Positions 1-5,392 of a DNA stretch of 6,222 nucleotides are shown here, piece by piece; the first letter of the stretch is position 1; the number at the start of each line of letters is the position of its first letter. This stretch comes from a bacterium. Its GTDB lineage: Bacteria > Patescibacteria > JAEDAM01 > Absconditabacterales > Absconditicoccaceae. Below the pieces are notes generated by a model that was not told where the DNA came from, made no database searches, and saw only the letters and a program-made list of their open reading frames with translations. The stretch lies in NCBI GenBank assembly GCA_030528665.1, contig JAUMYK010000044.1, positions 1 to 6,222 of the forward strand, given 5' to 3'. The position numbers and the translations under genes were made by a program.

Positions 1-121
1 TGAGTTTGAGGTACTTGTGGATTGCTTTTTCAAATAAGGATGAAAAAACTGGCTGTTCTTCGCGGAGCATATTGATGAGGTAGATTTTTTTATTGCCGTG
101 ATCAAACAGTTCGTAGTTCAT
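1..121 (-). CDS. 5' end of unrecognised gene X (partial, runs off left edge)
   Basis: An open frame starts with ATG at 121-119 and runs off the left edge without a stop; 40 codons are visible. The protein begins MNYELFDHGNKKIYLINMLR, then EEQPVFSSLFEKAIHKYLKL. I do not recognise the family. There is no signal peptide or membrane segment in the visible part; it looks like a soluble, mixed-charge N-terminus. The first 26 residues are repeated exactly in a truncated copy at 3016-3150, which supports this being the true start, since the DNA identity ends two bases upstream of the ATG in both places. It is divergent from the MFS gene and has a plausible promoter of its own at 157-184. It may once have followed the VanW gene directly. 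No function is assigned. Confidence 0.6.
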   Translation of the reverse strand, partial: MNYELFDHGNKKIYLINMLREEQPVFSSLFEKAIHKYLKL

Positions 122-123
122 AG
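42..123. repeat. 82-bp direct repeat, copy 1 (start of gene X)
   Basis: This segment matches 3071-3152 in the same orientation over 82 bases with two mismatches. It holds the first 26 codons of gene X plus two bases before its ATG. Beyond the left boundary the similarity decays quickly, and beyond position 123 it stops abruptly. The two copies bracket the MFS and radical SAM genes. It is too long for an ordinary transposon target duplication; an att-like site that restores the 5' end of a target gene, or a segmental duplication, fits better. Confidence 0.9.
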
Positions 124-156
124 ATTTTGTTGAAAATGAAAAAATGGGGCAATCGT

Positions 157-184
157 AGTATACAAATATTTTCTTTACATACAA
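157..184 (-). promoter_or_regulatory. Putative promoter of gene X
   Basis: On the minus strand a -35-like TTGTAT (184-179) is separated by 16 bases from a good -10 box TATACT (162-157). Transcription would start near 150, leaving a leader of about 30 bases before the ATG at 121. A TTGTTG with a 19-base spacer is an alternative -35. The region is AT-rich, so chance matches are possible. Confidence 0.35.
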
Positions 185-196
185 CAACAAAAACAT

Positions 197-225
197 TTGA
201 TATTTAAAGATATATTATTTATTAT
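197..225 (+). promoter_or_regulatory. Putative promoter of the MFS gene
   Basis: TTGATA (197-202), a 17-base spacer and TATTAT (220-225) form a near-consensus sigma-70-type promoter. The start site would lie near 232, giving a leader of about 23 bases to the ATG at 255. No Shine-Dalgarno sequence is visible in that leader. The promoter diverges from that of gene X in the same 133-bp intergenic region. Confidence 0.42.
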
Positions 226-254
226 GAAGTCGTTTTATTTCCATTAGCTCTCTG

Positions 255-1454
255 ATGTTTAAAAAATCTATATATGGTTTTTATCTAGTAACTTTTTTAC
301 AAAATGCATTTAAAGTTATAACTCCTTTTTATATTATATATTTTGTAGCTTTAGGTTTTAGCTTTTGGCAGATCGCTTTGATTTCTAGTTTGAGAAGTGT
401 CATTGGACTTATTTTTGAAATCCCAACGGGGATGATTGCCGATATCTATGGAAAAAAAATAAGTGTTATACTTGGTTATAGTCTTTCTGCTCTCACTTTG
501 CTTTTAGTACCACTTACTGATAATTTTCTTTGGATTGCAGTTATTTTCTGTTTTAATGCCTTTTTTGAAACTTTTTTTACAGGAGCTGATAATGCTTGGA
601 TTTCTGATAGAATAGAAAATGAAAATCCTGATGATATGAACTCTTTTTTTATGAGAAAAAGGAGTTTAAGAAATATAGGGGTTATTATAGCAGGAGTCTT
701 GTGAGCAGGTATTGTAAGGTTTCGGTGAATGGAATACTTACGATATTTTTACGGAATGTGATTACTTCTTGCTAGTTGAGTTTTTTTTATGATTCCTGAT
801 GGGAAAAAAGGATATTCTTCGGATGAAGAGGATACAAACATACGAAGTCAACTTTTTTGGCATCATTTAAAAGATTCTCGAAAATACCTTTTTCAGCATA
901 AAAAATTATGGTTTTTATTTGCAGGAATGGGACTTTTTTTTATGTTAGATGAATTGACGGGATTGATTTGGTCTCCTTATCTTGAGCAACTCGGTTTCTC
1001 AATAGAGAATCTTGGTTATCTTTCATCACTTTTATGACTCTTGTGAGCTGGAGTTCCACTCTTGCTTGAAAAGGTTCTTAAGAAAAAGAAAAACGCTCCT
1101 CTTGTTTTGGGAAGTTTGCTCCTACTCTTTGTAGGAATTCTTATCCTTGCAGGATTGACTTCCTCAATCACAATGCTCATTTTCCTATATATTATCTACA
1201 ATTTTATTGATGATATTATATTTCCTGTAGATGAGCTGCTCACTAATCAACTTATCTCAACAGAAAAAAGAGCAACAGTCTTATCTATGAAATCCGTCGT
1301 TGAAAATCTGAGTTCAATTCTTGGTTGACCTTTGGTATGATGGATTTTGTGATATTTAACTTTCTCTCAAGGTCTCTTTCTCTCGGCTGGGGTGCTTTTT
1401 GTTATCGCTGGGATCTATATATTTCTTGGAAAAAAACCTCTACCATTAAGGTAG
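255..1454 (+). CDS. MFS transporter (UGA read as Gly)
   Basis: A 399-residue major facilitator superfamily permease, the usual length for a 12-helix member. Under the standard code it breaks into three or more pieces; reading UGA as Gly gives one frame from ATG 255 to TAG 1452-1454. UGA-Gly codons are at residues 150, 158, 169, 175, 261, 264, 358, 362 and 366, mostly in hydrophobic, helix-like stretches such as the segment LLGLLGAG. The cytoplasmic loop 2-3 motif A is visible at about residues 59-68 (GMIADIYGKK), and a basic loop EKVLKKKKN follows near 270. Several hydrophobic helices cover most of the chain. Substrate cannot be read from sequence; a drug or metabolite exporter is the family default. 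It converges on the radical SAM gene and shares the repeat-bounded block with it, so export of a product of that enzyme is possible but inferred. The first 149 codons contain no UGA, the remainder nine. Confidence 0.9.
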
Positions 1455-1457
1455 AGG
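1430..1457 (-). terminator. Rho-independent terminator for the radical SAM transcript
   Basis: A perfect 8-bp stem (CCTCTACC at 1437-1444 with GGTAGAGG at 1450-1457, loop of five) is followed on the minus strand by seven T (1436-1430). This is a typical intrinsic terminator for transcription leftward from the radical SAM gene. It lies inside the last codons and stop codon of the MFS gene, so the two convergent genes overlap at transcript level. On the + strand the hairpin has no T-tract. Confidence 0.75.
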
Positions 1458-1458
1458 C

Positions 1459-1477
1459 TTGAACATGTTATGTTCAA
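1459..1477. repeat. Inverted repeat downstream of the MFS gene
   Basis: TTGAACAT and ATGTTCAA form a perfect 8-bp stem with a three-base loop just after the MFS stop codon. No T-run follows on the + strand, so it is not a clear intrinsic terminator, but it may stabilise or end the MFS message. Confidence 0.5.
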
Positions 1478-1574
1478 TCTAGAGATTTCTCGCTGACATA
1501 AACTAGAATAAAAATCAGAATTCGCTATGATCTAGTATAGCTCTTCTTTCCGTCTCGGGAAAGGCATAGTGTAT

Positions 1575-1637
1575 TTAGCAGCAGTTAGTACGTTTCCCTG
1601 CCATACACACAATCTTGATCTTCTTGACCTTTTTCAT
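1575..1637 (-). CDS. Possible 20-residue basic, Cys-ending peptide
   Basis: A short frame runs from ATG (1637-1635) to TAA (1577-1575), starting 20 bases after the stop codon of the radical SAM gene and on the same strand, before the terminator at 1430-1457. The peptide is strongly basic at its N-terminus (MKKVKKIKIV) and ends CMAGKRTNCC, giving three Cys in 20 residues. It could be a minimal substrate for the SPASM enzyme upstream, because RiPP precursors are often encoded next to their maturase and rich in Cys. Against this, there is no Shine-Dalgarno site, the frame is short enough to occur by chance, and its 3' half lies inside an imperfect hairpin (1569-1608), so it may simply be structured 3' UTR. 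No other convincing gene is seen in 1455-1657. Confidence 0.25.
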   Translation of the reverse strand: MKKVKKIKIVCMAGKRTNCC

Positions 1638-1657
1638 TGTGAATAATGTTTTTTTTG

Positions 1658-3037
1658 TTATACTTCTTCTGCTAACTTTAGCCCTAGCAGTTGGGCTGTA
1701 ACTTCGCGATAGAAATCACAAAGGAAGTTTTTTCTTTGATTGGTTTCTGATGAGAATTCTGCTGTCACTAAACACTGCCCAGCACAAATTCCTTCAATCG
1801 AACAGCCGTAACAAGCACTTTCTCTTCCTGGTAATTTTGATGCTACTAAAGCATAGTATGGTTGATCTTTTTCGAAGAACTTCTCAAGTTCAAAGATATT
1901 CCCAACTTTAGTTGTACTATACCCACATAAGAAAACATCTCCAACAGGATTTACGGATAAGTTCCTTCCACTTTGAGCTTTACAATAGGTTAATACCTCC
2001 CCATCTTCTTGGTTTGTTAGGTTATGAAACACTTTTGTCCAAGAACCAAAATTTTCCATACCTAAAGAGGAACAAAGCTTGTATATAGATAAGAGTTTAT
2101 CTATATAAAATTCGATGTTTTGGCTACAATTTTTGTTATTAACTAAGTCTATATCTGTTGCTAAACCAATATAGCCCCGATTCTTTAGAAAGTAGATAAA
2201 TTCTCTATCAATGAGACTAATATTTAGATCATTCATTGTGAGACTACAACCATCTAAAGGATAGTCAATTTCATGGAGCATATCCATTTTTCCAACAATT
2301 AGATCATAAGTTCCTCCGCTCTTTTTGATACGGATTTGATCATTCGCTTGCTGTGGACCATCTAAAGAAGTTGCTATAAAAACTCGATTATCCCTTAGAA
2401 ATATTGCTCTTTCTTTTGTTAGAAGAGATAAATTTGTATTTATAGAGATTGGAGTTTCTGGACTTTTCTCCTTACAATATCGAACAACTTTCTCAATAAG
2501 TTTCCAATTTAGAAGTGGCTCAGCAGATCCAAAGTGAATTTCACCTATTGTCCCATTGTTTCGAATAATGTTAAGATATTCGTCTATAGCCTTCTTTGCA
2601 ACATCCCAAGTCATCAACTTATTTGCAGGATTAGTAATTTGACAACCGTTCATACAGTGAGGGCAAGTAAAATTACATAATTCAGAAATATTAAGATCAA
2701 GAGATGTTACATTTGCTCCATGCTCAATTGATGTTAAAAACTGTTTGTTATATTCCTCCAAAAGAAGACGTTCATCAACAGCTTCATCAACCAAATATCC
2801 ATTATCAATTAGATCAGTTATAATCCCTTTTTTCCCACGGATACCTATCGGGTTCTCACTTTCTAAGACCAAAATATAATCTCTATCTAACAGAAATAGA
2901 CATCCAAATAAAGAATGATAATATAGAGCATGATCATCATTCCCAACTTTTTGTAAAAACTTGATTTTTTCATATTTATATTCTTTTTTAATTTTATATT
3001 CAGTGCTACTTATATTTATTTCGTCTTTAAAAGACAA
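1658..3037 (-). CDS. Radical SAM/SPASM domain protein, putative peptide maturase
   Basis: A 459-residue radical SAM enzyme with a C-terminal SPASM domain. The 4Fe-4S/SAM site is C121-x3-C125-x2-C128 (CNFTCPHC). A GGEP-like motif FGSAEP lies at about 169-174, a conserved-looking NTN at 200-202 and SLDGP at 224-228. The SPASM signature is complete: C352, G366-x4-C371, C409-x2-C412-x5-C418-x3-C422, then C440, enough for two auxiliary clusters. An extra N-terminal domain (about 1-110, ending in a segment like LIDNGYLVDEAVDE) resembles those of RiPP maturases. Known relatives install thioether, C-C or similar links in peptides, or mature sulfatases; no sulfatase is present here. The start is taken as TTG 3037-3035, because an in-frame TAG lies four codons upstream and no ATG occurs until codon 129 or so. 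All ~30 Gly use GGN and none UGA, unlike its neighbours, suggesting recent acquisition. Stop is TAA. Confidence 0.88.
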   Translation of the reverse strand: MSFKDEINISSTEYKIKKEYKYEKIKFLQKVGNDDHALYYHSLFGCLFLLDRDYILVLESENPIGIRGKKGIITDLIDNGYLVDEAVDERLLLEEYNKQFLTSIEHGANVTSLDLNISELCNFTCPHCMNGCQITNPANKLMTWDVAKKAIDEYLNIIRNNGTIGEIHFGSAEPLLNWKLIEKVVRYCKEKSPETPISINTNLSLLTKERAIFLRDNRVFIATSLDGPQQANDQIRIKKSGGTYDLIVGKMDMLHEIDYPLDGCSLTMNDLNISLIDREFIYFLKNRGYIGLATDIDLVNNKNCSQNIEFYIDKLLSIYKLCSSLGMENFGSWTKVFHNLTNQEDGEVLTYCKAQSGRNLSVNPVGDVFLCGYSTTKVGNIFELEKFFEKDQPYYALVASKLPGRESACYGCSIEGICAGQCLVTAEFSSETNQRKNFLCDFYREVTAQLLGLKLAEEV

Positions 3038-3150
3038 ATTATTTTTCTAAGTTTTTTTTCAAAAAGAAGAGAAAAAACTGGCTGCTCTTCGCGGAGCATA
3101 TTGATGAGGTAGATTTTTTTATTGCCGTGATCAAAAAGTTCGTAGTTCAT
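3016..3150 (-). pseudogene. Truncated second copy of gene X start, overlapping the radical SAM start
   Basis: ATG at 3150-3148 opens a 44-codon frame whose first 26 residues are identical to gene X at the left edge. After FS the two diverge: here LLFEKKLRKIICLLKTK and TAA at 3018-3016, there SLFEKAIHKYLKL and onward. It reads as a 5' remnant of X cut by the junction with the radical SAM gene. Its stop lies 22 bases inside the radical SAM frame, in a different phase. Because the radical SAM gene starts with TTG and lacks a ribosome binding site, ribosomes finishing this short frame could re-initiate there. A dedicated leader or precursor peptide is an alternative, but the match to X makes a remnant more likely. 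Confidence 0.6.
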
Positions 3151-3152
3151 AG
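3071..3152. repeat. 82-bp direct repeat, copy 2 (start of truncated gene X)
   Basis: Same-orientation partner of 42-123, with two mismatches in 82 bases. The right boundary is two bases upstream of the ATG of the X remnant, and the left boundary is at the change of sequence leading into the radical SAM gene. Both mismatches fall within the X frame, one silent (ctg/ctt for Leu) and one also silent (gaa/gag for Glu), so the protein is unchanged. Confidence 0.9.
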
Positions 3153-3175
3153 GGGTAGTGTGAAGAATTAACAAG

Positions 3176-3220
3176 TAACAAAATAGTTAAGAGTGAAGAG
3201 TTAACAAAATAGTTAAGAGT
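3176..3220. repeat. Tandem 19-bp repeat between VanW gene and X remnant
   Basis: The 19-mer taacaaaatagttaagagt occurs at 3176-3194 and again at 3202-3220, a period of 26 bases. Partial echoes (gaagaattaaca, gtaagagttcagag) flank it on both sides, so it looks like a degenerated tandem array filling most of 3153-3246. On the minus strand a weak promoter (TTGTTA, 16 bases, TATTTT) can be drawn inside it, but this is not firm. Confidence 0.7.
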
Positions 3221-3246
3221 TCGGAGGTAAGAGTTCAGAGTTTTGA

Positions 3247-4203
3247 TTACTTGTTTTTTGTGTTTAGTTTTCTCAGTTTTGAAGGGAATTGTTGATGTAG
3301 TAGAGGGTAATTTGAGTTGCTGTCGAGATCGATGAGATCATATCTTGCCATTACATCTTCGAAAGCTACCGAATACATGACGGGAACGAGGTTTTCAGAG
3401 ATGAGCGTGGTATGGCTGTTTTCGCTTTGTTGAGTCAGTTTTTTGATTTTATTATATCTTCGAAATTTGCCTTGCCATCTCACAAAGCAATGATCTTCTT
3501 CGAAAATATGGATCTTATGCGTTTTGGGATGAGGGGAGAGGATTTGCCCTTTGAGGTATTTGTGGTCTGTCCAGAGTTTGAGCTGAATGGGGTAGGAGAG
3601 GGTATTTTTGACCTTGAGGTCTATATAGTTGTAAAAGACCGTTGCACCTGAGGCGAAGGGTAGCACCCTGCCAGAATCTGGGAACAGATCGTAGCTATGG
3701 CGGTGTCTCTCGATGATTTCGACAGGAAGGTGCAGGAACATTCGGTAGAGGAGGTTGCCGAGTTGACACAGCCCACCTCCCACACCAACTTTCGCCTTTC
3801 ATTTGGAGATCAGCACACCATCGAGATAGCCTTTTTTCGCAGTTGGTTCTCCGACCAGCTCCCAAAAGGAGAAAATCTCGTCAGGTTGGATCAGAATTCA
3901 GTTGATTTTTTGGATTGCAAGTTGGAGATTTTTGACTTTGTTGATCTGTAGTTGCATATCTATATCACCGAGTTTTCTGAGGAGGACGGACTGATGTCTG
4001 ATATTGATAAAAGGTAAAAAGTCTGATTTTGTCTTTGCGAGCGGTTGAAAGAGGTTGTTGAGTCTTCTGATTCGCTGTTTGACTCCTACGAAAAGTGGCA
4101 TAAGGAGCGGAAATTTCATACTTCGTGAGGGTTTGATGTTTTGCTGGGTTTTAAGGAGCTGTTTGATGTGAGTTGCTAGGTTGGGATTATGAAGTAGGGA
4201 CAT
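3247..4203 (-). CDS. vanW: VanW family protein (UGA read as Gly)
   Basis: A 318-residue protein from ATG 4203 to TAA 3249-3247, continuous only if the UGA codons at residues 102 (3900-3898) and 135 (3801-3799) are Gly. Residues about 75-101 (RHQSVLLRKLGDIDMQLQIN onward) and the core ILIQPDEIFSFWELVGEPT, then VGVGGGLCQLGNLLY at about 139-153, ERHRHSYDLFPDSGRVLPF and GATVFYNYIDLKVKN are hallmark VanW family stretches. The family is named after a gene of the vanB glycopeptide-resistance cluster, but its biochemical role is unknown; resistance should not be assumed. No signal peptide is seen; the N-terminus is basic with only a short hydrophobic patch (FPLLMPLFVGV, about 31-41). It starts 15 bases after the dus stop, so the two are probably co-transcribed. 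No SD site is visible. Confidence 0.9.
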
Positions 4204-4218
4204 TTTTTATAGTTGTTA

Positions 4219-5262
4219 TTAAAAATTAGATTTCAAATCTTCTAATTTTTCTATCACTCCACGATAGGTCTTGATTGGGATCATCGCTTGCTTCCATTCA
4301 CGGGAATTGGGGATGCCTTTGATGTACTGGAACAGGTACTTTCTAAATTCTACGATCGCGCGATATTCAAGGTCAGGATTGATTTCTTTTTTGAGCTTTT
4401 CTAAATCTGCCAAAGTGGGCTGATGAAGCTGATAGTTTTCGACCTTTTCTCCTCGCTCCTCAAACCAGAGATCACAAGCGATCATCAGCTCTAAATGCTC
4501 CTGAATAACTTGCATTTTCTCCTCAAAATCAGGTTCGTGAGCCGTAAAAATCCATGGATTCCCAATCGCCCCTTGTCCAATCATCACTCCATCAAAATCC
4601 CAATTCTGATCGATTTCCTGAGCGTGGCGATAGCTCGTGATCCCCCCATTTGCAATAATTTTGCAGGAAGACTGGGATTTGAGCTGTTGAATAAAATGAA
4701 AATCAGCTTCTCCCATATACAGCTGTTTGAGGGTTCTGCCATGAATGCTAATCAGGTCACAATACGGAGCAATCTCAATCAAAAACTGCAGTTGTGCAGG
4801 CTTGTCCTCTTCATTGAGTCAGGCTCTGGATTTGACTGAAAAGGTCAGGTTTTTAGAGCTTTTTACAATTTCTGACAAAAGTCTGATGGTCTCTAAAGTT
4901 GCAGGACGATGGCGAAGCATATCAGATCCTCCCCCACATTTCATCACAGTATTGCTTGGACATCAGGTATTAAGCTCGATTCCAGAAAATTGATCTGCAT
5001 ATTGATTGACAAGGATTTGTGTGGTCTGAAGCAAAGTTTTTTGATTTCCTCCGTAAATCTGAGCAATCGGTTTTTGCTCTGGGGTAGTGAGGATGTGTTT
5101 GATCACTTTACTTGGATTGATGATAAAGCCATCTGCGTTCATAAATTCAGTTCGCAGATGCAAAGTATCTTGAGTACTGTGATATTTTTGAAAAATCTGG
5201 CTCGTGATGAGGCGAGTCGCACAGTTGGTAATTCCATCCATAGGAGCAAAACAGAGTTTCAC
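4219..5262 (-). CDS. dus: tRNA-dihydrouridine synthase (UGA read as Gly)
   Basis: A 347-residue FMN enzyme that reduces uridine in the tRNA D-loop to dihydrouridine. The start is GTG 5262-5260, giving MKLCFAPMDGITN, the expected N-terminus of the family barrel; an in-frame TAA upstream and no other start support this. UGA codons at residues 100 (4965-4963) and 148 (4821-4819) must be Gly: the first gives ELNTGCPSNTV with catalytic Cys101, the second KSRAG, both conserved Gly positions. Further family motifs are AQIYGGN (68-73), HGRT (174-177), IIANGGI (about 202-208) and GVMIGQGAIGNPWIF (about 225-239), the FMN phosphate-binding end of the barrel. A helical C-terminal domain follows. Which D-loop position it modifies cannot be told. 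It leads the dus-vanW pair and ends in TAA. Confidence 0.95.
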
Positions 5263-5297
5263 GATTATTTTTAAAAAAAGGTAAAAAGTCTGACTTT

Positions 5298-5326
5298 AGT
5301 CTACGGAATTGCCTCTAAAAAGTAAA
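5298..5326 (-). promoter_or_regulatory. Putative promoter of dus-vanW
   Basis: On the minus strand TTTACT (5326-5321), a 17-base spacer and TAGACT (5303-5298) make a plausible sigma-70-type promoter. Transcription would begin near 5291, about 30 bases before the GTG start of dus. A 6-bp inverted repeat at 5309-5331 overlaps the -35 side. Confidence 0.35.
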
Positions 5327-5331
5327 GGCAA
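5309..5331. repeat. Inverted repeat over the dus promoter
   Basis: TTGCCT (5309-5314) and AGGCAA (5326-5331) are perfect 6-base arms with an 11-base spacer, overlapping the proposed -35 element of dus-vanW. It could be an operator or chance; no regulator is encoded nearby. Confidence 0.3.
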
Positions 5332-5354
5332 AGTCTGTATGAGTTTCTTGTTCT

Positions 5355-5384
5355 AAAAAAGCCTGACCGTTTGAGATCAGACTT
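5355..5384 (-). terminator. Rho-independent terminator after the Cys-rich gene
   Basis: On the minus strand a 10-bp stem (AAGTCTGATC from 5384-5375 pairing with GGTCAGGCTT, 5368-5359, two G-U pairs) with a six-base loop runs straight into a T-tract (5360-5355). It begins 8 bases after the TAA of the Cys-rich gene and separates that gene from dus-vanW. Confidence 0.8.
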
Positions 5385-5392
5385 CTTATTGT

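Noticed and set aside
255..1454. MFS region as a decayed pseudogene or as several small genes
   Set aside because: All breaks are UGA, with no frameshifts and no TAA/TAG; reading them as Gly gives one protein of standard length.
1569..1608. tRNA-like fold downstream of the radical SAM gene
   Set aside because: Only one imperfect hairpin; no D-arm, T-arm or acceptor stem can be drawn.
3176..3220. CRISPR array
   Set aside because: Only two 19-bp units with a 7-base gap; no spacers of proper length and no cas genes.
3412..3951. Plus-strand open frames at 3412-3651 and 3697-3951
   Set aside because: They lie antisense to the VanW gene, whose protein motifs are clear; the plus-strand products show no family features.
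3247..4203. Vancomycin resistance determinant
   Set aside because: VanW family membership alone says nothing about resistance; no vanH/A/X or van regulators are present.
3247..5262. UGA as Trp (table 4) or as selenocysteine
   Set aside because: Conserved family positions require Gly (Dus N-x-GCP and SRAG), and 15 sites across unrelated genes with no SECIS-like pattern argue against selenocysteine.
4495..5274. Plus-strand open frames at 4495-4839, 4745-4993 and 4909-5274
   Set aside because: Antisense to dus, with low-complexity or featureless products; shadows of the real gene.
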